A DNA stretch of 64,000 nt from Onthophagus taurus (taxonomy: Eukaryota; Arthropoda; Insecta; Coleoptera; Scarabaeidae): contig NC_091976.1 of the NCBI RefSeq assembly GCF_036711975.1, positions 7,812,001 through 7,876,000 of the forward strand, read 5' to 3'. Position 1 is the stretch's first letter. The number at the start of each line of letters is the position of its first letter. Of this stretch, positions 10,530 through 21,221 are shown piece by piece. The notes beneath the pieces were generated by a model. The model was not told where the DNA came from, searched no databases, and saw only the letters and a list, made by a program, of their open reading frames with translations. A program made the position numbers and the translations under genes.

Positions 10530-11037
10530 GTAATAAAAATCAAAATTATAAAATATCTCTTTTTATTTTTACTTGTAATATATTGTTATATGTTAAATTT
10601 AAAAAAAATTAAATTCTTTTTATATAACCATACTTAATCCATTTTAATGTTTCCACCGAGTCACCATGAAAACTGCATCTAATGAGTCTTCTATAAGTTT
10701 TCTGTATGTATAGTTGTACATACTTACAAATCTTCGCAAGGAACTCGTACGTAAAATCTTCCGGAAGTTCCACTAATTTCACAACACGAATGTTTGGCAA
10801 ACATAATTAAAATAAAAATAATCGTTCTTTCTTTTTATATCGCGTAAATCAGGTCTCGAGACGCTGTCGAGTTCCGACTCGTTTAGTAAATGACCGTTAA
10901 ATTTTAGCTGTATCACACCACATGTCAATCACGTGGTACCGACGAGTAATCCCGAGCAAAATAGTGCGATGCCTACGAAGTACCTGAAGGAAAAGTACAG
11001 TTTACACGTCTTGTGTAAAATTTAATGTTTTATATAT
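10530..11037. other. Interior of the TA-flanked element, one weak ORF
   Basis: This belongs to the TA-flanked host element between its two large insertions. A minus-strand frame at 10800-10609 (63 codons, starting MPNIRVVKLVELPEDF) reads like protein but has no motif I recognise. A GTAAGTATG donor-like site lies inside it after about 26 codons, so it could be a first exon. I cannot support more. Confidence 0.3.
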
Positions 11038-11194
11038 TACATAACTACTGGTGTGAAGTTATCCATAAATCCCAGCAATAAACTTAAAACATTAATAATT
11101 CCGTAACCAATACGATTTGGGTAACCAAATTTCACACACAGGTCACTCTTACCCTCAAGAACAGCTAACCACCCCCATTTGGTAAAAAAAAAAT

Positions 11195-14100
11195 TTTTCA
11201 ACCCTCACCCCCGAAAAAGGGATGTTTTCGCCCTGATGGGCACCTTCGAATTAAACGAAATTCTACCACATAATAGAACACACTTCTAAGTATTTTTATC
11301 AATTTTCAAAACACCGTAAGCCCTAACGGTTTTCGAGAAAAAAAATCAGTATTATAAACCGCGGATGGGACTTTAGGGGTGAATTTGACCCCGTTGGGCA
11401 CCTTCAAAATTGATGAAATTTTAGGATGATTTAGAGGATGCCTTTAGCAATTGAAATCAACCATCCAAACACCGTAAGGTATAACGGTTTCCGAGAAAAA
11501 ATGTGTTATTAGACACTATAGGTACACAGCGCGGCGCGGACTTTGGGGGTAAATTTGACCCCGTTGGGCACCTCCAAAATTGATGAAATTTTAGGATGAT
11601 TTAGAGGATGCCTTTAGCGATTTAAATCGACCATCCAAACACCGTAAGGTATAACGGTTTCCGAGAAAAAAATTTGTTATTAGACTATAGGTATACAGCG
11701 CGGCGTCGACTTTGGGGGTGAATTTGACCCCGTTGGGCACCTCCAAAATTGACGAAATTTTAGGATGATTTAGAGGATGCCTTTAGCGATTGAAATCAAC
11801 CATCCAAACACCGTAATGTATTACGGTTTCGGAGAAAAAAAATGTGTTATTAGACACTATAGGTATACAGCGCGGCGCGGATTTTGGGGGTGAATTTGAC
11901 CCCGTTGGGCACCTCCAAAATTGACGAAATTTTAGGATGATTTAGAGGATGCCTTTAGCGATTGAAATCAACCATCCAAACACCGTAATGTATTACGGTT
12001 TCCGAGAAAAAAAATGTGTTATTAGACACTATAGGTATACAGCGGGGCGCGGACTTTGGGGGTGAATTTGACCCCGTTGGGCACCTCCAAAATTGACGAA
12101 ATTTTAGGATGATTTAGAGGATGCCTTTAGCGATTGAAATCAACCATCCAAACACCGTAATGTATTACGGTTTCCGAGAAAAAAAATGTGTTATTAGACA
12201 CTATAGGTATACAGCGGGGCGCGGACTTTGGGGGTGAATTTGACCCCGTTGGGCACCTCCAAAATTGACGAAATTTTAGGATGATTTAGAGGATGCCTTT
12301 AGCGATTGAAATCAACCATCCAAACACCGTAATGTATTACGGTTTCCGAGAAAAAAAATGTGTTATTAGACACTATAGGTATACAGCGCGGCGCGGACTT
12401 TGGGGGTGAATTTGACCCCGTTGGGCACCTCCAAAATTGACGAAATTTTAGGATGATTTAGAGGATGCCTTTAGCGATTGAAATCAACCATCCAAACACC
12501 GTAATGTATTACGGTTTCCGAGAAAAAAAATGTGTTATTAGACACTATAGGTATACAGCGGGGCGCGGACTTTGGGGGTGAATTTGACCCCGTTGGGCAC
12601 CTCCAAAATTGACGAAATTTTAGGATGATTTAGAGGATGCCTTTAGCGATTGAAATCAACCATCCAAACACCGTAATGTATTACGGTTTCCGAGAAAAAA
12701 AATGTGTTATTAGACACTATAGGTATACAGCGGGGCGCGGACTTTGGGGGTGAATTTGACCCCGTTGGGCACCTCCAAAATTGACGAAATTTTAGGATGA
12801 TTTAGAGGATGCCTTTAGCGATTGAAATCAACCATCCAAACACCGTAATGTATTACGGTTTCCGAGAAAAAAAATGTGTTATTAGACACTATAGGTATAC
12901 AGCGGGGCGCGGACTTTGGGGGTGAATTTGACCCCGTTGGGCACCTCCAAAATTGACGAAATTTTAGGATGATTTAGAGGATGCCTTTAGCGATTGAAAT
13001 CAACCATCCAAACACCGTAATGTATTACGGTTTCCGAGAAAAAAAATGTGTTATTAGACACTATAGGTATACAGCGCGGCGCGGACTTTGGGGGTGAATT
13101 TGACCCCGTTGGGCACCTCCAAAATTGACGAAATTTTAGGATGATTTAGAGGATGCCTTTAGCGATTGAAATCAACCATCCAAACACCGTAATGTATTAC
13201 GGTTTCCGAGAAAAAAAATGTGTTATTAGACACTATAGGTATACAGCGGGGCGCGGACTTTGGGGGTGAATTTGACCCCGTTGGGCACCTCCAAAATTGA
13301 CGAAATTTTAGGATGATTTAGAGGATGTCTTTAGCGATTGAAATCAACCATCCAAACACCGTAATGTATTACGGTTTCCGAGAAAAAAAATCTGTTATTA
13401 GACACTATAGGTACACAGCGCGGCGCGAACTTTGGGGGTGAATTTGACCCCGTTGGGCACCTCCAAAATTGACGAAATTTTAGGATGATTTAGAGGATGC
13501 CTTTAGCGATTGAAATCAACCATCCAAACACCGTAATGTATTACGGTTTCCGAGAAAAAAAATGTGTTATTAGACACTATAGGTATACAGCGGGGCGCGG
13601 ACTTTGGGGGTGAATTTGACCCCGTTGGGCACCTCCAAAATTGACGAAATTTTAGGATGATTTAGAGGATGCCTTTAGCGATTGAAATCAACCATCCAAA
13701 CACCGTAATGTATTACGGTTTCCGAGAAAAAAAATGTGTTATTAGACACTATAGGTATACAGCGGGGCGCGGACTTTGGGGGTGAATTTGACCCCGTTGG
13801 GCACCTCCAAAATTGACGAAATTTTAGGATGATTTAGAGGATGTCTTTAGCGATTGAAATCAACCATCCAAACACCGTAATGTATTACGGTTTCCGAGAA
13901 AAAAAATCTGTTATTAGACACTATAGGTACACAGCGCGGCGCGAACTTTGGGGGTGAATTTGACCCCGTTGGGCACCTCCAAAATTGACGAAATTTTAGG
14001 ATGATTTAGAGGATGTCTTTAGCGATTGAAATCAACCATCCAAACACCGTAATGTATTACGGTTTCCGAGAAAAAAAATCTGTTATTAGACACTATAGGT

Positions 14101-14700
14101 ACACAGCGCGGCGCGAACTTTGGGGGTGAATTTGACCCCGTTGGGCACCTCCAAAATTGACGAAATTTTAGGATGATTTAGAGGATGCCTTTAGCGATTG
14201 AAATCAACCATCCAAACACCGTAATGTATTACGGTTTCCGAGAAAAAAAATGTGTTATTAGACACTATAGGTATACAGCGGGGCGCGGACTTTGGGGGTG
14301 AATTTGACCCCGTTGGGCACCTCCAAAATTGACGAAATTTTAGGATGATTTAGAGGATGCCTTTAGCGATTGAAATCAACCATCCAAACACCGTAATGTA
14401 TTACGGTTTCCGAGAAAAAAAATGTGTTATTAGACACTATAGGTATACAGCGGGGCGCGGACTTTGGGGGTGAATTTGACCCCGTTGGGCACCTCCAAAA
14501 TTGACGAAATTTTAGGATGATTTAGAGGATGCCTTTAGCGATTGAAATCAACTATCCAAACACCGTAAGGTATAACGGTTTCCAAGAAAAAAAAATTGTT
14601 ATTAGACACTATCGGTATACAGCGCGGCGTCGACTTTGGGGGTGAATTTGACCCCGTTGGGCACCTCCAAAATTGATGAAATTTTAGGATGATTTGGAGA
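11195..14700 (+). repeat. Left satellite arm, ~21 copies of a 172-bp repeat
   Basis: The landmark GTTGGGCACC recurs every 172 bp from about 11906 to 14658, with slightly shorter spacing before that and one diverged copy at about 11237. Units contain a short palindrome (CCGTAATGTATTACGG or CCGTAAGGTATAACGG), an A8-9 run after TTTCCGAG, and GGTATACAGCG. Inner units are nearly identical. A variant with GATGTCTTTAGCG and GGTACACAGCG recurs at about 13325, 13840 and 14010, showing recent block duplication. The outermost unit is the most diverged. There is no open reading frame. Confidence 0.95.
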
Positions 14701-14753
14701 GTGGATTTTTGATAGAAAAAAAAAACTTTTGATAAAGAATGAAATTTATTATA

Positions 14754-15503
14754 TTAATGGTCTGTTTTACTTATAATTAAATTGTGTAATGGATTGAGAA
14801 TATTATTATAATTAGTTGCTACCGCGTTCCAAACCGCTTCCAATCCTTGTTCATTTAAGTGAATGCCATCCCTGTGTAGAAATTTGTATTAAACACATAA
14901 GAAAAGAAAAATTTTCACGTTGTGTTACCCTTCCATCATGTTTCTGTTAACAATTGCTTCAATGTCGGTACAATTGATTTGCTTTTCAGCACAAAACCGT
15001 CGAATGTAATGATTGATTTCCTATAAAGGCATAGAGAGTATTTATTTATAGCATGACATAGAAATTATAATATCTTACGTTCACAGACTCGAAGTTTTTG
15101 CAGAGAGGAATTGTGCAAATTTGTATTCCTTTAGGATTTAAGGAAAGAAGGAAGCGGAAGAGGTGAGAATATTGGGACTTTAGTTGGGATGGTGATGTTT
15201 TGTGGAGTATATCGTTAGTTCCTATCATTATAACGATATGTCGTTCAACAATATCTCCACAAAACCAAGGGGAACATGTTTTTGGAATACACTTTGCGCG
15301 CCGCAAAAGTTTTAGTATTGTTTGACCGCCTACTGCTAAGTCGAGGAAATATTTCGTTGCTTGTCCGTTTTGATTGTCGTCCTAAAAATATATACCATTA
15401 GTAGGAATTAACTTCATATCTGTTAAAACAAATACTTACTTTGTATAGTACGTAGCATTCGGCAAAAATTACTATCGCCCAAAAACAGTAATTTCGTCGG
15501 CAT
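14754..15503 (-). CDS. SGNH/GDSL-type hydrolase, four exons
   Basis: Exons (minus strand) are 15503-15440, 15381-15079, 15020-14929 and 14871-14754, with GT-AG introns of about 57-58 bp. Exon 1 carries the nucleophile block LLFLGDSNF. Exon 2 carries the glycine block (LAVGGQT) and IGTND (Asn codon 15216-15214). Exon 4 carries DGIHLNEQG with the catalytic Asp and His (His codon 14861-14859). All four SGNH signature residues are therefore present. The protein would be about 190 residues, the usual size of a free-standing domain, with no signal peptide or membrane segment. Introns 2 and 3 join in frame. Intron 1 does not with its best acceptor (15382), leaving a 1-nt phase conflict; the alternative AG just before the TKYF codons restores frame but has a poor pyrimidine tract. 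AATAAA follows the stop within about 10 bp. The natural substrate is unknown; the family cleaves esters, including acetyl groups on sugars and lipids. Confidence 0.75.
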
Positions 15504-15542
15504 CTTCGCTGGTCACTGGTTTTAACAAGAGATAAGCAGAAC

Positions 15543-15578
15543 AACTGATCTCTGCAATAGCTGAGGAACCTTTATATA
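15543..15578 (-). promoter_or_regulatory. Core promoter of the SGNH gene: TATA box and arthropod initiator
   Basis: On the minus strand TATATAAA (15578-15571) precedes TCAGTT (15548-15543). The A of the initiator (15546) would be +1, placing the TATA box at -32. This is the canonical arthropod arrangement, and ATG lies 43 bp downstream of +1. A donor-like CAGGTAAGA a little upstream (about 15596-15588) leaves open an additional upstream exon. Confidence 0.55.
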
Positions 15579-15599
15579 TTATTAAGTTCTTACCTGTGT

Positions 15600-16342
15600 T
15601 ACAGTAATATCGATGGCTATGATTGGTCAAAGCCGGTGTAAGTGTACTTACAATGCACTAACTCGTAAGCCACGTACCTGCTTAAGTGACCTTTTTACTG
15701 AAAAGAAGTTAAAAAGGAATTCCCTGTACATTTATTAACATCAAAAATAAGTTTCTGAATATCCCTATTTCTTTATTAACTTCGCGCTTCTAAATGAAGA
15801 CGTCGTTACCTCGCCAAATATTAATATATATATATTATATATTTAATTAAATATAACTATATTTGTAATTTATAATTTATATTATATATAAATATAATAA
15901 CTTATTTATACATAATATATTATATACACAAAAATATTAACGAAAATATCGAAGCAGATTGATTCTAAAAAGAACCGATAAAATATCCATAAAGCGCGAA
16001 CTACAGCAAAATATATCAACTAGTGATCTCCGTCCCCAATAGAATAGTTTAAGCACATTTATAAGTTTACTCCTCACCCTTCTGGCAAAATCTAAAAAAA
16101 AACAAAGGCGCTCTAAAACAACGCCGAATAAGTCGGCAACTATTTTCCCGGAATGCACTTATAATGCAAAAAATATGGACATATTTTTTCCTTAATACCT
16201 GCGCCTTTTGTAACTGCACGTGGCGGAGTTCTTACCCTTTGTCAGTAACGACTAAAAGCTCATAAAACTACAAAATGCCTTTCTTAACAAAATTTATTTT
16301 TTCCATGAAATATTAAGAGTTTCGCAGTTTTCATAATCTATT
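15600..16342. other. Unique centre of the foldback element, upstream of the SGNH gene
   Basis: No second gene is recognised. An almost pure A+T block lies at 15820-15935. A 73-codon minus-strand frame (16158-15937) has no recognisable motif and begins in low-complexity sequence. The region may hold regulatory sequence, but nothing specific can be shown. Confidence 0.4.
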
Positions 16343-19110
16343 AAAATCGCTAAAGGCACCTGCTATCTGGTCTACATACGTGTACAATTTAATAACAAAT
16401 TTTTTTCTCTGAAGCCGTTAAGGGTTACGGTGTCTTGACGGTCGATTTAAATCGCTAAAGGCATCCTCTAAATCATCCTAAAATTTCATCAATTTTGGAG
16501 GTGCCCAACGGGGTCAAATTCACCCCCAAAGTCCGCGCCGCGCTGTATACCGATAGTGTCTAATAACAAATTTTTTTTCTCGGAAACCGTTATACCTTAC
16601 GGTGTTTGGATGGTCGTTTTAAATCGCTAAAGGCATCCTCTAAATCATCCTAAAATTTCATCAATTTTGGAGGTGCCCAACGGGGTCAAATTCACCCCCA
16701 AAGTCGACGCCGCGCTGTATACCTATAGTCTAATAACAAATTTTTTTTCTCGGAAACCGTTATACCTTACGGTGTTTGGATGGTCGATTTAAATCGTTAA
16801 AGGCATCCTCTAAATCATCCTAAAATTTCGTCAATTTTGGAGGTGCCCAACGGGGTCAAATTCACCCCCAAAGTCCGCGCCGCGCTGTATACCTATAGTG
16901 TCTAATAACAGATTTTTTTTCTCGGAAACCGTAATACATTACGGTGTTTGGATGGTTGATTTCAATCGCTAAAGGCATCCTCTAAATCATCCTAAAATTT
17001 CATCAATTTTGGAGGTGCCCAACGGGGTCAAATTCACCCCCAAAGTCCGCGCCGCGCTGTATACCGATAGTGTCTAATAACAAATTTTTTTTCTCGGAAA
17101 CCGTTATACCTTACGGTGTTTGGATGGTCGTTTTAAATCGCTAAAGGCATCCTCTAAATCATCCTAAAATTTCATCAATTTTGGAGGTGCCCAACGGGGT
17201 CAAATTCACCCCCAAAGTCGACGCCGCGCTGTATACCTATAGTCTAATAACAAATTTTTTTTCTCGGAAACCGTTATACCTTACGGTGTTTGGATGGTCG
17301 ATTTAAATCGCTAAAGGCATCCTCTAAATCATCCTAAAATTTCGTCAATTTTGGAGGTGCCCAACGGGGTCAAATTCACCCCCAAAGTCCGCGCCGCGCT
17401 GTATACCTATAGTGTCTAATAACAGATTTTTTTTCTCGGAAACCGTAATACATTACGGTGTTTGGATGGTTGATTTCAATCGCTAAAGGCATCCTCTAAA
17501 TCATCCTAAAATTTCATCAATTTTGGAGGTGCCCAACGGGGTCAAATTCACCCCCAAAGTCCGCGCCGCGCTGTATACCGATAGTGTCTAATAACAAATT
17601 TTTTTTCTCGGAAACCGTTATACCTTACGGTGTTTGGATGGTCGTTTTAAATCGCTAAAGGCATCCTCTAAATCATCCTAAAATTTCATCAATTTTGGAG
17701 GTGCCCAACGGGGTCAAATTCACCCCCAAAGTCGACGCCGCGCTGTATACCTATAGTCTAATAACAAATTTTTTTTCTCGGAAACCGTTATACCTTACGG
17801 TGTTTGGATGGTCGATTTAAATCGCTAAAGGCATCCTCTAAATCATCCTAAAATTTCGTCAATTTTGGAGGTGCCCAACGGGGTCAAATTCACCCCCAAA
17901 GTCCGCGCCGCGCTGTATACCTATAGTGTCTAATAACAGATTTTTTTTCTCGGAAACCGTAATACATTACGGTGTTTGGATGGTTGATTTCAATCGCTAA
18001 AGGCATCCTCTAAATCATCCTAAAATTTCATCAATTTTGGAGGTGCCCAACGGGGTCAAATTCACCCCCAAAGTCCGCGCCGCGCTGTATACCTATAGTG
18101 TCTAATAACAATTTTTTTTTCTCGGAAACCGTTATACCTTACGGTATTTGGATGGTCGATTTAAATCGCTAAAGGCATCCTCTAAATCATCCTAAAATTT
18201 CATCAATTTTGGAGGTGCCCAACGGGGTCAAATTCACCCCCAAAGTCCGCGCCGCGCTGTATACCTATAGTGTCTAATAACAGATTTTTTTTCTCGGAAA
18301 CCGTAATACATTACGGTGTTTGGATGGTTGATTTCAATCGCTAAAGGCATCCTCTAAATCATCCTAAAATTTCATCAATTTTGGAGGTGCCCAACGGGGT
18401 CAAATTCACCCCCAAAGTCCGCGCCGCGCTGTATACCTATAGTGTCTAATAACAATTTTTTTTTCTCGGAAACCGTTATACCTTACGGTGTTTGGATGGT
18501 CGATTTAAATCGCTAAAGGCATCCTCTAAATCATCCTAAAATTTCATCAATTTTGGAGGTGCCCAACGGGGTCAAAGTCACCCCCAAAGTCCGCGCCGCG
18601 CTGTATACCTATAGTGTCTAATAACAGATTTTTTTTCTCGGAAACCGTAATACATTACGGTGTTTGGATGGTTGATTTCAATCGCTAAAGGCATCCTCTA
18701 AATCATCCTAAAATTTCATCAATTTTGGAGGTGCCCAACGGGGTCAAATTCACCCCCAAAGTCCGCGCCGCGCTGTATACCTATAGTGTGCAATAACAAT
18801 TTTTTTTTCTCGGAAACCGTTATACCTTACGGTGTTTGGATGGTCGATTTAAATCGCTAAAGGCATCCTCTAAATCATCCTAAAATTTCATCAATTTTGG
18901 AGGTGCCCAACGGGGTCAAATTCACCCCTAAAGTCCCATCCGCGGTTTATAAGAATGATTTTTTTTCTCGAAAACCGTTAGGGCTTACGGTGTTTTGAAA
19001 ATTGATAAAAATACTTAGAACTGTGTTCTATTATGTGGTAGAATTTGGTTTAATTCGAAGGTGCCCATCAGGGCGAAAACATCCCTTTTTCGGGGGTGGG
19101 GGTTGAAACA
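16343..19110 (-). repeat. Right satellite arm, ~16 inverted copies with higher-order repeats
   Basis: This is the inverted counterpart of the left arm. A three-unit higher-order repeat of 514 bp occurs three times (the CCGATAGTGTC variant at 16551, 17065 and 17579, followed each time by the CTATAGTCTAATAAC and CAGATTTTT variants). From about 18090 a two-unit alternation of about 343 bp takes over (the AACAATTTTT and AACAGATTTTT variants). The innermost unit (about 16343-16440) and the outermost (about 18940-19110) are diverged, as in the left arm. The right arm is richer in the GTTATACCTTACGG variant and the left in GTAATGTATTACGG. Confidence 0.95.
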
Positions 19111-19325
19111 AATTTTTTTTACCAAATGGGGGTGGTAAGCTGTTCTTGAGGGTAAGAGTGACCTCTGTGTGAAATTTGGTTACCCAAATCGTATTAGTTA
19201 CGGAATTATTAATGTTTTAAGTTTATTGCTGGGATTTATGGATAACTTCACACCAGTTACATAACTTCACTAACATAAGTAAAAAAGAACTCTCCTTTAG
19301 AGAACTGTAAAAACTACTCTATTAA

Positions 19326-19461
19326 GGCCCACTTTTACCACCTCCTGATAAATTTATCCGATAGATAAATCCAGTTCTTAGCTAATGAGAGCGCTTAAAA
19401 CCGCCGTAACCATGGCAACTATCCTCTAGATAGTTTATCAGGAGGATGGTAAAAGTGGGCC
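19326..19461. mobile_element. 136-bp PIF/Harbinger-type MITE
   Basis: The near-perfect terminal inverted repeats (about 27 bp, beginning GGCCCACTTTTACC) are flanked by TAA (19323-19325 and 19462-19464). A 3-bp TWA duplication is typical of PIF/Harbinger. There is no coding capacity. It sits within the TA-flanked element, close to its right end. Confidence 0.75.
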
Positions 19462-19606
19462 TAAGTGAATAATATATGAACTCTATATTAATATTAAATA
19501 TAGTGTACATTAGAGTTATTTTTACCATGTGATATTACAATTTTTACTCTAATTCTTTTTACCAACTACTCTAAAATTTTTACACGACACGATTTTTTCC
19601 TGTGTA

Positions 19607-19870
19607 GCTTGTCTTGTTTCATTGCGAATACAGATACATTATGTATCGCAACTAATAGTTGTATTATTCGGGATTTTATAACTAATTGATTTTTATTTAA
19701 AGTTTCAATGTTTCTCTCAAATTCTTTAAATGCTCGTTCCGATATTGACATCTGTATTTCCATTGCTTTCAATAGTTTCTGTTGATTTATATTCTGAGTT
19801 TCTATTGCATTATCGCATCTGATTGCATCCTCGTTGTCAAGGTTTCCTGATATGGCTTTTATAACGTTAA
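19607..19870 (-). pseudogene. Env (errantivirus / baculovirus F-type) remnant, fusion-peptide-side segment
   Basis: The minus-strand frame contains ISGNLDNED, the conserved segment just after the fusion peptide of insect errantivirus Env and baculovirus F proteins, followed by a long helical heptad-like region. It is cut on its N-terminal side by the Jockey fragment (junction about 19870-19876, with a few bases of ambiguity) and on its C-terminal side by the TA-flanked element. The continuation is at 7960-8671. No gag or pol of this provirus was recognised nearby. It is a broken ancient copy. Confidence 0.6.
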
Positions 19871-19873
19871 ATG

Positions 19874-20926
19874 GTACTATCAAAACTGCTTGAAAAATTA
19901 CCATTAAAAAGACTAAAATCTGTTATAGAAGAAAAAGCCCTAATACCAACATGTCAATTTGGGTTTCGGAATAAACATGCAATAATAGACGAAGTGCATA
20001 GAATAACGAATACTATCGAAATAGCAATGGAAGAAAATAAAGTCTGCTCCGCCGTATTTTTGGATGTTGCACAAGCTTTCGACAAAGTCTGGTTAGATGG
20101 TTTAAATTACAAACTAGACCAAATACTACCACTAACTTATAGTCAACTATTAAAATCGTATCTTTCTGATCGATATTTTAAAGTAATATACGAAAACGCT
20201 TATTCACCAATACATGAAATACAAGCCGGAGTTCCTCAAGGAAGTGTGCTTGGCCCAACATTGTACTTACTGGTACCAGAAACCTTAACAGCTACATTCG
20301 CAGACGACACGGCGATCCTGGCTGTAGCAGAAAATGTAGTAGTTGCAGCAAATAAGTTACAATTGACATTAAATTCAATAGAAAACTGGACCAAACGATG
20401 GCTAATAAAACTAAATACAAATAAATCGACATACATAAACTTTACTTATAAGAAAGTAAACTATGTCCCAGTACACATAAATGGCAATGCAGTCCCTAGT
20501 GCGCCGACACCGCAAAATATCTTGGTATGACGCTGGATGCCAAACTCAAATGGAAAGCTCACGTCAAAAAAAAAAAAACGTGAGGAACTTGATATCAACT
20601 TGATATATTGTCTTATTGGCAGAAAATCAACGTTATCACTAAGAAACAAGTTGCTAATATACAAGCAAGTATTAAAAACAAAATGGACATACGGAATCCA
20701 ACTGTGGGGTTGTACCTGCAAGACAAATGCAAGTCTGATTCAAAGATTCCAGAACAAAGTACTAAGGTGCATTGTGTTTGCACCCTGGTATATAAGAAAC
20801 ACCGACCTCCATCGCGACTTGAAGGTAGCATCGGTGTCATCAGAAATTGCATCATTCGCGTCTAAACATGAGAAGAGAATCAGGACATCTACAACGAGGA
20901 TGTCCTGTGTCGCCTTCAGAGGATGA
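19874..20926 (+). pseudogene. Jockey-type LINE reverse transcriptase, 5'-truncated
   Basis: The translation starts in the palm (SKLLEKLPLKRL, FGFRNKHA), includes VFLDVAQAFDKVW, GVPQGSVLGP and the catalytic FADDTAIL, then the thumb region. A short deletion removes the few residues between the PQGSVLGP block and FADD. A frameshift at about 20521 and another in the A run at about 20568-20578 split the frame. The Jockey C-terminal segment (IYKQVLK, YGIQLWG, APWYIRN) continues to 20926. It was probably 5'-truncated on insertion into the Env remnant. No poly(A) tail or duplication could be fixed; about 295 bp after 20926 may be its 3' end. Confidence 0.85.
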
Positions 20927-21221
20927 AGCCGTTCGATTTAGCGACCTAGTGCCCTAGTCGATTCAAACGCGAGCAACAGTGCGGAATTATAACAAAAACA
21001 ATAATACCCAATACGTGTGTTCCGCGTATCGCAGTGTGCGCGTTTTTTTGTTTTGGTCTTAAAACGGTAAAAGTATGACAATATTTTTCTATATTATGGA
21101 TAAAGCAGACTGGACCACTGGGAAAAGCTGCAAAACATTATCTAGTTTAATTTAGTGTTAAAAATAAGTAACTAATTAGTATGTATTTACTAGGTGTTAT
21201 ACAATTGTGCTATGCATAATA

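Larger units (their letters stand above)
11047..19257. mobile_element. Foldback-type element: inverted 172-bp satellite arms around an SGNH hydrolase gene
   Basis: The 8211-bp element has terminal inverted repeats starting ACTGGTGTGAAGTTATCC and a perfect 9-bp target duplication TACATAACT (11038-11046 and 19258-19266). The left arm (about 3.65 kb) and right arm (about 2.9 kb) are inverted homologues. Each has a unique outer part of about 150 bp, a diverged first repeat, then the tandem array. The centre, about 14701-16342, is unique and holds one identifiable gene, an SGNH hydrolase on the minus strand. Drosophila FB elements share this design (tandem-repeat arms, 9-bp duplication) and belong to the Mutator group. 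I see no transposase here, so mobilisation would have to come from elsewhere. Confidence 0.88.
8672..19604. mobile_element. TA-flanked element with CACAGG termini, containing nested insertions
   Basis: The ends are inverted copies of CACAGGAAAAAAT (8672-8684 and 19592-19604), each flanked by TA (8670-8671 and 19605-19606), as for Tc1/mariner-type elements. The flanks outside are two parts of one Env reading region. Subterminal DNA at both ends is rich in AGAGTAAAA, ACTCTAAA and TTTACACT motifs. Removing the three nested insertions (9044-10520, 11047-19257, 19326-19461, each with one copy of its duplication) leaves about 1.1 kb. No transposase was found, so it appears non-autonomous. Confidence 0.6.

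Noticed and set aside
15937..16158. Second gene in the foldback centre (73-codon minus-strand ORF)
   Set aside because: No motif, no splice or promoter signals in register, and the ORF begins next to low-complexity sequence. Kept only as an unassigned frame.
11195..19110. CRISPR-like regular repeats
   Set aside because: There are no spacers; units are contiguous 172-bp monomers in two inverted blocks in a eukaryotic genome.
11195..19110. Ordinary centromeric or heterochromatic satellite
   Set aside because: The arrays end at a perfect 9-bp target duplication and matching inverted termini, so they belong to one mobile element.
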